A stretch of DNA of 64,000 nucleotides from Nitrospirillum viridazoti (GTDB lineage: Bacteria > Pseudomonadota > Alphaproteobacteria > Azospirillales > Azospirillaceae): assembly GCF_007827975.1 (NCBI RefSeq), contig NZ_VITT01000014.1; one strand, written 5' to 3'. Shown piece after piece: positions 55,280-63,596 of the stretch. A program made the translations under genes and the position numbers. Position 1 is the first letter of the stretch, and the number at the start of each line of letters is the position of its first letter. The notes below the pieces were generated by a model, which made no database searches, was not told where the DNA came from, and saw nothing but the letters and a program-made list of their open reading frames with translations.

Positions 55280-55753
55280 TCAGTTCCCGTCGCTGAGGCG
55301 GATGATGACGTCCACGCGGGCGACGCGGGTGCCGGCGGGCGCGTCGGGCAGGCCGCTGACGGCCAGGGCGTCGCCCGGGATGTCGATCAGGTGGCCGTTG
55401 CCCTCGAAGAAGAAGTGGTGATGGTCCGACACGTTGGTGTCGAAGTAGGACCGCCCGGCCTCCACCACCACCTCGCGCAGCAGGCCCGCTTCGGTGAACT
55501 GGTGCAGGGTGTTGTAGACGGTGGCCAGAGACACCCGCATATCGGCGGTCGACGCCTCACCATGCAGCTGTTCCGCCGTCACGTGGCGGTCATGGCCGTC
55601 GAACAGCAGCTTGGCCAGGGCCACGCGCTGGCGGGTGGGACGAAGGCCCGCGCGCGCCAGCCGATCTATCGCCTGGATGGCCATCGCCTGGATGGCTGTC
55701 GCTTCGCTGCTGAAGTCTTCAGCGGTGAGGGGGGCGGGGGTGAGGTCGGTCAT
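55280..55753 (-). CDS. irr: Fur-family iron response regulator Irr
   Basis: A ~157-aa Fur-superfamily protein. DNA-binding part: 'LRPTRQRVALAKLLFDGHDRHVTAEQLHGEASTADMRVSLATVYNTLHQFTEAGLLREV'. The Irr hallmark triple His is in 'NVSDHHHFFFEGNGHLIDI'. It lacks the N-terminal Cys-Pro haem motif of Bradyrhizobium Irr, as in many relatives. Irr is active under low iron and degraded or inactivated by haem. The start is uncertain: there is no good ribosome site at 55753, 55762 or 55801. It is adjacent to an Irr-like box and the rubrerythrin operon. Confidence 0.88.
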   Translation of the reverse strand: MTDLTPAPLTAEDFSSEATAIQAMAIQAIDRLARAGLRPTRQRVALAKLLFDGHDRHVTAEQLHGEASTADMRVSLATVYNTLHQFTEAGLLREVVVEAGRSYFDTNVSDHHHFFFEGNGHLIDIPGDALAVSGLPDAPAGTRVARVDVIIRLSDGN

Positions 55754-55964
55754 GATCTGCATATGGGCAAGAGCGCGGACCGGAAAAGACCCGATCCTCA
55801 AGGATTTCCGCTATTCAGCCATGAAATTTGGAATGAATCCAGATTTAAAGGCGCCGGCCTGGACTGCGCCTGGGGAAAAGGTTGGTGGCGGCCATCATTC
55901 AGCCGGTCAAACGAAAAGAGGGCCGAAACCGGCCCCCTTCCCTTGCGATGATCCCGATCCGCAC

Positions 55965-57443
55965 TCAGTACCCCGTCGCAATCCGCTCCACCAACTGCTT
56001 CACCGTCGGCACGAAGCCGTTCTGGTACCAGGGGTCGCTGGCGAAGCGGTAGGCGTTGTGGCCGGCGAACATCAGCTGGTGCTCCACATCCTCGGAATGG
56101 CTGATGTTCTGCAGGGTCTTCTGGATGCAGAAGGAACGCGGATCCGCCTTGCGGCCCGTGGTCCCTTCCTCGTTCTGCGCCCAGTTGGAGAAATTGCAGG
56201 CCGACAGGCAGCCCATGCAGTCGATCTGGTCCTGGCGGATGACCTCCGCCTGGGCGGGATCGACGAAGATGAGGGTGGTGTCCGGGGTCCTCAGGGCCAC
56301 GCTGTTGCCGCCGGCCACCCAGCCCTGCGCCCGCTCGCGATCATGTTCGGTGAGATACACCGGGCGGCCGCGCGGGCCCACCATGAACTCGGCGGTCAGG
56401 TCGCCGACCGGCTCCACCGAATAGGCCACCTGCCGCTCGGCCCGGCCCTTCAGCTCTTCCAGGAAGGGGTTGCTGACGGCGGAAGAATAGAAGCCGGTGG
56501 GGGAGAAGTGGTTCAGGTAGACGTCACCCTTCTTCAGGGTCAACAGCCGCTGCTTCCACGCGTCGGAAATGGGACTTTCCTTGGTCAGCAGCGGACGGGT
56601 GCCGAACTGGAAGCCGACGGGCCCGATCTCCGGATTGTCCAGCCAGTGGTCCCATTCCGACAGCCACCACACGCCACCCGCCATGATGATGGGCGTCTCG
56701 TTCAGGCCGAAGCTGTTCATCATCTCGCGCAGGGCCTTCATGCGCGGATAGGGATCCTCCGGCTTCAGCGGGTCCTCGCTGTTGGACAGGCCGTTGTGGC
56801 CGCCGGCCAGCCACGGATCCTCATAGACGACACCGCCCAGGAAATCCCGGAACTTGTTGTAGGCGCGCAGCCACAGGGCGCGGAAGGCACGGGCGGACGA
56901 GACGATAGGGTAGTAGTACACGCCGTGCTTCACGGCAATTTCGGCCACGCGGTAAGGCATGCCGGCGCCGCAAGTGATGCCGTGGATCAGGCCCTGCGCC
57001 CCTTCCAGCACGCCATGCAGGATCTGCTCGGCCGCCGCCATTTCCCACAGCACGTTCATGTGGATGCGGCCTTCGCCGCCCGCCGTCTCGTGCGCCACGC
57101 GGGCCTGGTAGATGCCGCCGCGGATGGAATGCTTGATCAGTTCCTCATGCCGTTCACGGCGGGTCTTGCCGTGATAGAGCTGGGGGATCAACTGGCCGTT
57201 GTCGTCGTAGGCGTCGGCGTTGACGCCGGAGAAGGTGCCAACGCCGCCGGCCGACGCCCAGGCGCCGGAGCTTTCGCCGTTGGAAACGGAGATGCCTTTG
57301 CCACCCTCGACGACGGGCAGCACTTCCTTACCGGACATCACCAATGGCCGCAGCGCCTTCAACTCACGTCTCCTGAAAACCGGACCTCGTGCCAACCCGT
57401 GCCCCATGCGGGGGTTACCGGAATGGTTCGGTCCCCAATACAT
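55965..57443 (-). CDS. Nitronate monooxygenase-like FMN protein with CxxC cluster
   Basis: A 492-aa TIM-barrel flavoprotein of the nitronate monooxygenase/2-nitropropane dioxygenase superfamily: 'GGKGISVSNGESSGAWASAGGVGTFSGVNAD', 'GITCGAGMPYRVAEIAVKHGVYYYPIVSSARAFRAL', 'TPIIMAGGVWWLSEWDHWLDNPEIGPVGFQFGTRPLLTKES'. An unusual C-terminal region holds 'DCMGCLSACNFSNWAQ', a CxxCxxxC cluster that could bind Fe-S. Its length exceeds classical NMO (about 330-380 aa). Alternative starts are at 57407 and 57338. The substrate is unknown. Confidence 0.8.
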   Translation of the reverse strand: MYWGPNHSGNPRMGHGLARGPVFRRRELKALRPLVMSGKEVLPVVEGGKGISVSNGESSGAWASAGGVGTFSGVNADAYDDNGQLIPQLYHGKTRRERHEELIKHSIRGGIYQARVAHETAGGEGRIHMNVLWEMAAAEQILHGVLEGAQGLIHGITCGAGMPYRVAEIAVKHGVYYYPIVSSARAFRALWLRAYNKFRDFLGGVVYEDPWLAGGHNGLSNSEDPLKPEDPYPRMKALREMMNSFGLNETPIIMAGGVWWLSEWDHWLDNPEIGPVGFQFGTRPLLTKESPISDAWKQRLLTLKKGDVYLNHFSPTGFYSSAVSNPFLEELKGRAERQVAYSVEPVGDLTAEFMVGPRGRPVYLTEHDRERAQGWVAGGNSVALRTPDTTLIFVDPAQAEVIRQDQIDCMGCLSACNFSNWAQNEEGTTGRKADPRSFCIQKTLQNISHSEDVEHQLMFAGHNAYRFASDPWYQNGFVPTVKQLVERIATGY

Positions 57444-57570
57444 ATAGGGTGGCGGCGGGCGGCCGCTAACATATCGCAGGCTGGATATAGGAAAACCGGG
57501 GCGCGCGAAAGGCCCCTCATCCGCTTGACGTGGACTGCGCCTGATGTTTTTGCCCGCCCGGCCCGCCTTT

Positions 57571-58323
57571 TCAGCCCGCGATTTCCATGAGCCCGCTGGG
57601 CGTGTCGGTGAATACCGATGAAACGCCCCAGCCCAACACCTCCCGCGCCATGGGCACCGTGTTGACCGTGTAGGCCAGCACCGGCCGCCCGGTGGACTTA
57701 TACTCCCGAATGCTGGCCGCGTCCTCCCTGCGGGCGTTGACGTTGATGGTGCTGACGTTCAACTGCTCCACCCGCTGGCGCCAGTTGGCCGGCCGCCGGT
57801 CGATGAGGTAGCCCAGCGGCCAGCGCGGCACCACCTGGCGCGCCATGTCCAGGGACGCGTCGACGAAGGAGGAGACCAAGGGCGGCGGCCGGTCGTCCGG
57901 CCACAGGGAATAGGCCAGGGTCAGCGCGACGCCGGCCGTTTCCTCCTCCCGCCCCGGGCAGGGCTTGATCTCCAGGTTCAGCCCCAGGTTCAGGGCCAGC
58001 ACCAGCTGGATGACCTCCACCAAGGTCGGCACCTTCTCACCCCGGAAGGCGGGGGAGAACCAGGACCCGGCATCGAGCTGGCGCAGGGCGTCCAGCGTCA
58101 GGTCCTTGGCCGGGCCCGTGCCGTCGGTGGTGCGGTCCAGCGTGTCGTCGTGCATCAGCACCGGCACCAGGTCGGCCGTCAGCTTGACGTCCACCTCCAC
58201 CCACCTGGCGCCCTGCGCCGCCGCCATGCGGATGCCGGACAGGGTATTTTCCGGCGCATGGCGGGCGGCGCCCCGGTGGCCGATCAGGCGGGGCAAGGGG
58301 CCCAAAGGCAGGATGTCGCTCAT
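57571..58323 (-). CDS. ugpQ: Cytoplasmic glycerophosphodiester phosphodiesterase
   Basis: A 250-aa GDPD TIM barrel without a signal peptide. The active-site segment 'LIGHRGAARHAPENTLSGIRMAAAQGARWVEVDVKLTADLVPVLMHDDTLDRTTDGTG' (about 13-70) contains the catalytic His pair and metal-binding Glu/Asp. It hydrolyses glycerophosphodiesters to glycerol-3-phosphate and an alcohol. It overlaps the upstream transpeptidase gene by 4 nt, so they are cotranscribed. Confidence 0.9.
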   Translation of the reverse strand: MSDILPLGPLPRLIGHRGAARHAPENTLSGIRMAAAQGARWVEVDVKLTADLVPVLMHDDTLDRTTDGTGPAKDLTLDALRQLDAGSWFSPAFRGEKVPTLVEVIQLVLALNLGLNLEIKPCPGREEETAGVALTLAYSLWPDDRPPPLVSSFVDASLDMARQVVPRWPLGYLIDRRPANWRQRVEQLNVSTINVNARREDAASIREYKSTGRPVLAYTVNTVPMAREVLGWGVSSVFTDTPSGLMEIAG

Positions 58324-58889
58324 GGCATCGGTCCTTGCTCAGGCACGCACAGCCGGTCGCCCGGCTGACAGTGAGACAGCAGCCGGCGCAGATCGTCCAA
58401 GTCCAGGGCGGTGCAGCCGGCCGTGGCGGCACGGTCGGGCCGCGTCAGGTGCATGAAGATGGCGCTACCCAGGCCGGGTACGGGTGGATCGTCGTTGTGC
58501 CCCAGCACCACGACGATGTCGTAGACGTGGTCGTCCCGCCACATCACCTCATGGCTGGCGGGAAACGGCAGCGTCACCGGACGGTTGTAGGCGGGATGGG
58601 TGGGGTCGTCGCACCAGCCCTCATCCGGTGCGAGGGCGGCCACCGGCAGCGCCGTCACGGGTGCGGAGACGCGGTCCGGGCGATAGAGCACGCGGCGCAG
58701 CGGGAAGCAGCCCATGGGCGTGCCCCCGTCCCCTTCCCGCTTGTCCTGGATGACGCCACCCCGGCCGATGACGCAAGCGGCTTCATGCGCCTGGCCCTGA
58801 CGGTCCCGCCAGCGCAGACGATAGCCGGCGCCGGAACCGGGGCTGGCGGGGCCGGGAAACGCGGGATTAGGGATCAAATGGATGTCCAT
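58320..58889 (-). CDS. L,D-transpeptidase family protein (YkuD fold)
   Basis: A 189-aa YkuD-domain protein. The catalytic motif is 'FMHLTRPDRAATAGCTALDLDDLRRLL' with His and Cys near 145 and 159, spaced as in the HX14-17(S/T)xGC family. 'CVIGRGGVIQDKREGDGGTPMGCFPLRRVLYRPDR' matches the N-terminal part of the domain. No signal peptide is visible, so periplasmic action is uncertain; the family also includes cytosolic-like members. Start ATG 58889; it overlaps ugpQ downstream. Confidence 0.85.
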   Translation of the reverse strand: MDIHLIPNPAFPGPASPGSGAGYRLRWRDRQGQAHEAACVIGRGGVIQDKREGDGGTPMGCFPLRRVLYRPDRVSAPVTALPVAALAPDEGWCDDPTHPAYNRPVTLPFPASHEVMWRDDHVYDIVVVLGHNDDPPVPGLGSAIFMHLTRPDRAATAGCTALDLDDLRRLLSHCQPGDRLCVPEQGPMP

Positions 58890-58949
58890 TCCCCCTCTAT
58901 ACCTTAACGGGCGCCCCGATCAATTGGGCCGCGTCAATGCGAGGCGACA

Positions 58950-60650
58950 TCAGTGCGCGGCGCCCTGGGCGTCCTTCATGGCCTGATACTTGGCCAGGTT
59001 GGCCATCATGATGTCGGCAATGAACTGCTTGGGCAGCGGGGGCGGACCGCCCGTGGCGTTGCTGATGACGGCGGCACCCGTTTGGGCGGCGCCACCCTGG
59101 GATGCGGCCTGGCTGTCGGTCGCACCGACCGGCGGCATGGCGCTGGCGGACAGGATGCCGCCCGGCTGCTGCGGAATCGCGGGCTGGGCACCGGTGGGCG
59201 CCTGGCTGCCGTTGATGCTGGCCGAGGCGGCCGTGGCCTGGGCCAGCAGGGTGGCCGTGTCCTGGCCCATGGCGTTGGTGTAGGCCTGGATGGCCTGGGG
59301 AACCGGGGTGCGCTGCGGCTGTGCGGTGGCGGCCGTGCCGCCATCCATCACCTGGATCATGGCGGGGTGGGAGGCGGCGGCCATCGCTGCTTGGGACTGG
59401 GCGGCCTGCGACTGTACCGCCTGGGACTGGGCGGCATTGGCCTGCACCGCCCCCGTCTGCAGCACGGTGGGGCCGGCGGTGGCGGATTTGATGTTCTGGA
59501 CGTAGCTGGGGGCGACCAAGGTGCGGCCGGTGGGAGCGCCCGCGCCAGCGCCCGCCATGGCGCGGTAATTGGCCAGGGTCAGGCCGTGCGCCTGCTTCTG
59601 CCCCAAGTGGGTGCCCGCCTCATTGCTGGCGGGCCGGGCCATGGCGGCGGCCTGGGCCGGCATCAGCTGCGGACCGGCGGCCATGGGCATGGACTGGGTG
59701 CCCACGCCGATGTTGGCGGCGGCGTTGGCGGCCTGGGCCATCGCCTGGGTGGCGTTGGTGATCTGGCTGGCCTGCTGCGCCAGGGCCTGGGACGGGTTGG
59801 CGCCGGGCACGGCCCCCGGGGAAGCCATGGCGGGAGCGTTCACGGCCATCGCGGGTACGGCCGCCAGGTTGGGGAAGGCCTGGCCCTGGGACCGCACCGT
59901 GGTGGCCGGCGTGGCCAGACCGGGCACGGCGCCGGCGGGGACCGAGCTGGTGCGCACCATCTGGCCGGGAACCGGCGCCGCCTGCGCCACGGCCGGGGCC
60001 GCGCCGTCCGTCTGGGGCGCCAGCACCAGGGACTCGACCTTGGCCACGGGCGCACGGCCAGCGGTAGGGGCATGGTCCGGCTGCTCCTGGCCGCCCCCTT
60101 GGCCGCCCTGGCGCCCCTTGCCGCCGCCCTGGTCCTCATCGGGGTCCAGCGTGACCGTGCCGGTCTTGTGGTGCCCCAGGCCCAGGGCGTCCATGACGTG
60201 GGCACCCACGTCCTCGCCCGTTTCCTCCTCGATGATGGCGTCGCCGGTGGCCAGCGCCATGCCGATGGGGCCGCCATAGAGCAGGCCGCCCAGGATCTTG
60301 GCCGGGGCCTTGATGGTGTCGCCCGTGATCTCCCGATAGATCGTGCTGATGACGGGGATGTGCTGCAGCGGGTTGATGATGTCAACCACGTCCCAGAAGG
60401 ACATGTGGTTGTCCTTGTGGGCGGCGGCCTGGGCCTGGACCGCGGCCGCGGTACCCACCGGGGCGGCACCCACCTGGCCGGGCAACGCGCCGGCCTGTTG
60501 CGTCGCGTCCTGCGCCACCTGCTGGCCCAGCTGGTCCTGGAAGTCACCCGTCATCCCCGCCTGGCCGGCGGTCGCGGCCGTGGCGTTGCCACCCGCCAGC
60601 GCGGGATCGGGGTAGGACGGCGACAGGGCAGACTGGACGCTGGGGGTCAT
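58950..60650 (-). CDS. Ala/Gln/Pro-rich protein with a conserved 70-residue block
   Basis: A 566-aa low-complexity protein, not recognised. Residues about 80-155 form the only ordered-looking block: 'HMSFWDVVDIINPLQHIPVISTIYREITGDTIKAPAKILGGLLYGGPIGMALATGDAIIEEETGEDVGAHVM'. The rest is Ala/Gln/Pro/Gly-rich, with a Gln-Ser-Gln-Ala tandem stretch near 435-455 ('QSQAVQSQAAQSQAAMAAAS') and a charged Gly/Gln linker near 180-200. There is no signal peptide. AGGAG lies 8 nt before ATG 60650. Long opposite-strand frames are a GC artefact. Confidence 0.75.
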   Translation of the reverse strand: MTPSVQSALSPSYPDPALAGGNATAATAGQAGMTGDFQDQLGQQVAQDATQQAGALPGQVGAAPVGTAAAVQAQAAAHKDNHMSFWDVVDIINPLQHIPVISTIYREITGDTIKAPAKILGGLLYGGPIGMALATGDAIIEEETGEDVGAHVMDALGLGHHKTGTVTLDPDEDQGGGKGRQGGQGGGQEQPDHAPTAGRAPVAKVESLVLAPQTDGAAPAVAQAAPVPGQMVRTSSVPAGAVPGLATPATTVRSQGQAFPNLAAVPAMAVNAPAMASPGAVPGANPSQALAQQASQITNATQAMAQAANAAANIGVGTQSMPMAAGPQLMPAQAAAMARPASNEAGTHLGQKQAHGLTLANYRAMAGAGAGAPTGRTLVAPSYVQNIKSATAGPTVLQTGAVQANAAQSQAVQSQAAQSQAAMAAASHPAMIQVMDGGTAATAQPQRTPVPQAIQAYTNAMGQDTATLLAQATAASASINGSQAPTGAQPAIPQQPGGILSASAMPPVGATDSQAASQGGAAQTGAAVISNATGGPPPLPKQFIADIMMANLAKYQAMKDAQGAAH

Positions 60651-60831
60651 GGGGCTTTCTCCTGCACCCACAATCCAAAGCAAGCGATATGCCAGTCTAA
60701 ATATTTATTGTTTCCAGCCTATTAGCTTGAAGTGCCGGCCATGCGAAACCGCCCATCGGCAGATTCAACCGGGCGGGGCCAGCCGGACTTGCCGAGCCCT
60801 TGCCAGCCCCTGCCCGTCACGGCCCTGGCCG

Positions 60832-62043
60832 TCACAGCAGGTGGCCGGCCTTTTCCGCCTTGGTACGCAGGTAGGCGATGTTGTGGCCGTTGGCGGGGAA
60901 GATGTGGGGGACGCGGTCCACCACCTGCACGCCCCAGCGGGCCAGCTGGGACAGCTTGTCCGGGTTGTTGGTCATCAGCCGCACGGCGTGGAAGCCCAAG
61001 GCCTTCAGCATGGTGGCAGCCGGCAGGTAGGTGCGCTCGTCCGCCTCGAAGCCCACCATCAGGTTGGCATCCACCGTATCGACGCCGGCGTCCTGCAGGC
61101 GATAGGCGCGCAGCTTGTTCATCAGGCCGATGTTGCGGCCCTCCTGCGCCAGGTACAGCACCACGCCGCTGCCCTGGGCCGCGATCTCCCGGATGGCGCC
61201 GCGCAGCTGGGCGCCGCAGTCGCAGCGCAAGGAGCCCAACAGGTCGCCGGTGAAGCATTCGGAATGCAGGCGGGCCAGCACCGGCTGCGCCGGATCGGGG
61301 TTGCCGATCAGGATGGCCAGGTGCTCCACCCCGCCGTCCGGCGCACGGAAGGCGATCAGGCGCGTGTCCTCCGCATCCAGCAGGGGAACGGAGGCCTCCA
61401 CCACTTGGCGCAGGGTGGACTCGCCGGCGGCCTGGTAGGCCTGGACGTCGGCGCCGCGCACCGTCAGCAGATCGTTGCGCGCCGCCACCTCGGCGGCGCG
61501 GGCGGCCGGGACCTCGGCCACCACGACCGCCGGAAGCAGGCGCGCCAGCTTGACCAGCAACAGGGCCTCGCCCTCGGCGGAGGGGAAGGGACGGACGATG
61601 GGCGTGATGTCCAGGGTGGCGTGACCTGGGCGGGTGGGGTCCGCCAGCAGGCGCACCAGGTCGGGCGTCAGGCCTTGACCCGACGTGCCTTGGCTCGACG
61701 GACCTTTATTCGACGGGCCGGGGGCCGGGGCGATGACCACGGTGCCGGCGCCCATGGGGTCGGCCTGCGCCGGCTCGACCGCCTGGGCCAGCAGACCGGC
61801 GGCGATGGCGCGCTTGTCGGTCACCACCAGGGCGGGCTCGCCCCCGCCACCTTGGGCCGCCGCCTGCCGCACCAGGGCCAGGGCCGGGGCGTCCGCCATC
61901 TCCGCCGCGCGCAGCAGCAGGGCACGGCCGTCACCGCCCTGCAGCATCACCAGATCGCCGCGGCGCAACTCGGACACCGCGCGCTGGACGGAGCGGCTGG
62001 CGGTCCGCAGCAGGGGCGAGATGGGTTCGGCGGCGAGCGACAT
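60832..62043 (-). CDS. ribA: GTP cyclohydrolase II
   Basis: First step of riboflavin synthesis from GTP. The C-terminal half of this ~403-aa protein is RibA: 'VLARLHSECFTGDLLGSLRCDCGAQLRGAIREIAAQGSGVVLYLAQEGRNIGL' with the three zinc cysteines, and 'NLMVGFEADERTYLPAATMLKALGFHAVRLMTNNPDKLSQL'. The N-terminal ~190 residues look like a decayed RibB-like domain: 'LRRGDLVMLQGGDG' is present but the DHBP-synthase acidic active-site motif is absent. ATG 62043 is chosen; 62064 is possible. Confidence 0.93.
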   Translation of the reverse strand: MSLAAEPISPLLRTASRSVQRAVSELRRGDLVMLQGGDGRALLLRAAEMADAPALALVRQAAAQGGGGEPALVVTDKRAIAAGLLAQAVEPAQADPMGAGTVVIAPAPGPSNKGPSSQGTSGQGLTPDLVRLLADPTRPGHATLDITPIVRPFPSAEGEALLLVKLARLLPAVVVAEVPAARAAEVAARNDLLTVRGADVQAYQAAGESTLRQVVEASVPLLDAEDTRLIAFRAPDGGVEHLAILIGNPDPAQPVLARLHSECFTGDLLGSLRCDCGAQLRGAIREIAAQGSGVVLYLAQEGRNIGLMNKLRAYRLQDAGVDTVDANLMVGFEADERTYLPAATMLKALGFHAVRLMTNNPDKLSQLARWGVQVVDRVPHIFPANGHNIAYLRTKAEKAGHLL

Positions 62044-62583
62044 GCGGGTATATCCAGGCGACACGGGAGAACGGCACGGAGCTTTGGGACTTAACTGCGG
62101 GACTTAGCTGTGGAACGGCGCGAAAACCAGGGCGCCGGCATATGGGCAGCAGATGGTCATTTGGCCCGCCCGGCACAACCACTTCCGCCCAATTCACACG
62201 GTATCGGTCCCCGGCGCGCGGGCGAAGCGCTAGCGTTGCATGGGTCCCCAGCCCGCTGGTGGGACGGCGTGCGGGAATAATTCCCGCGCCGGCGTCGACC
62301 GCCGCACCAGCCCCGCGCCGGGCGGCCAGCCGATATGACCGATCGCGCCATGGCTTTTCCCGGTGGGAAACACCAGAGTAAGTGGCACGCTCGACCATTG
62401 TGCGGTGGCGGGACACCTCGGTAACCCACTGATGTAACGGTGTTTCTCTCCCCGTTTCCGATTGTTTCCGGCCACCGCACCGGCCCCGCCACGTCAGGAC
62501 CCGAACGGGATGTTCCGTGTCTTCGCCCCGGCCTCAGACCCCTCTTCCGGCCCGCCCCCCGGCGGCGGTCGCGGAGGCTGCAC
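62044..62583. other. Intergenic region between ribA and the methyltransferase
   Basis: 540 nt between divergent genes. There is no supported ORF. A perfect 17-bp palindrome, GCGGGAAT-A-ATTCCCGC (62271-62287), could be an operator. I see no FMN riboswitch core on the ribA strand. Confidence 0.5.
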
Positions 62584-63480
62584 ATGATCCAGCCGCAGAT
62601 CATCGACAGCGACTGGCAGGCCCTGCGCGAGCCGCTGGACGATAAGGCGCGGGCCATCGAGCTGGCCTGGGAATTCGCCCGCATGGTGCCGTCGCGCCCC
62701 CATGTCCTGGATCTGGGTGCAGGCCTGGGCGCCAACGTCCGCCATCTACTGCCCCGCCTGGGGCGCATGATCCAGGATTGGACCCTGATGGACACCGACG
62801 CCACAATCCTGGGCGGCGTGGCGGAGCGCATGCAGCGCTGGGCGCATGAACTGGGCTGGGGCATGGCGCGCAACCCGCCGGAAGCCGCAACGCCGGGCGC
62901 GGTGGGCGAGTTGATCCTGTTTGGCGACGACATGCGCAGCCGCCTGACCCTGATCCAGAGGGACATGTCGTCCGACTTGCACGACCTGGGCATCCAGCGC
63001 CATGACGGCGTTACCGGCAATGCCTTCTTCGATCGCGTGTCGGCGGAGTGGCTTGACCATTTCGTTATCGAATTGACGGCCAGCGGGCTGCCGCCCGTAC
63101 TGGCCACCGGGGTGCAGGATGGCCGGCTGCTCTGGCGGCCGGAGGATCCGGACGATGGGATGGTAGTGGAACTGGCGACGGCCGCGGCCCAGCGCGACTA
63201 CGGCTTCGGCCCCCCGCTGGGCGACCAGGCATCCTCGGTTCTGGTGGGAAGGCTGGAGGCGGCGGGCTATCGCCTGGACGGCGCCCGGTCGGACTGGCGG
63301 CTGTCCGGCCTGCGCGCCCGGCAGGCGCACCTGAACCTGGTGGACATGCTGGCCGCCCAGGCGGAAGCGCGCGACCCCGCCATGGCCGACCGCATCGGCG
63401 CCTGGCGCGAGCGCCGCCGCGCCGCCGTCATGCAGGTGGAACTGATCGTGGGCCACGCCGACATCCTGGCCAGGCGATAG
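62584..63480 (+). CDS. Class I SAM-dependent methyltransferase
   Basis: A 298-aa protein with the SAM-binding Rossmann motif 'HVLDLGAGLGANVRHLLPRLGR' (about 39-60) and the acidic post-I segment 'WTLMDTDATILGGVAERMQRW'. A later segment 'DGVTGNAFFDRVSAEWLDHFVIEL' fits the motif IV-V region. The substrate is unknown. ATG 62584 has GGAGG 6 nt upstream; the longer frame from 62440 is unlikely. The next gene on this strand is a response regulator. Confidence 0.85.
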   Translation: MIQPQIIDSDWQALREPLDDKARAIELAWEFARMVPSRPHVLDLGAGLGANVRHLLPRLGRMIQDWTLMDTDATILGGVAERMQRWAHELGWGMARNPPEAATPGAVGELILFGDDMRSRLTLIQRDMSSDLHDLGIQRHDGVTGNAFFDRVSAEWLDHFVIELTASGLPPVLATGVQDGRLLWRPEDPDDGMVVELATAAAQRDYGFGPPLGDQASSVLVGRLEAAGYRLDGARSDWRLSGLRARQAHLNLVDMLAAQAEARDPAMADRIGAWRERRRAAVMQVELIVGHADILARR

Positions 63481-63596
63481 AGGGAAAGCCAATCCATGGG
63501 GCATGCGCCCATGGATCCCGTGCGAACGATGCGCACCCATGGTAAGAAGACCACACGACTGTCCGCCTCCATCCCCCGTTTCCCTAGTCCAGGCCT

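Noticed and set aside
58953..60725. A 590-codon Gly-rich frame opposite the Ala/Gln-rich gene
   Set aside because: The minus-strand gene has a proper ribosome site and a protein-like core block. The plus frame is Gly/His/Arg low complexity, a mirror of the Ala/Gln codons.
62391..62411. TGGCACG sequence as a sigma-54 promoter
   Set aside because: The -12 TTGC element is missing at the required spacing.
62044..62583. Possible FMN riboswitch upstream of ribA
   Set aside because: The conserved RFN core segments are absent on the ribA strand; only a simple palindrome is present.
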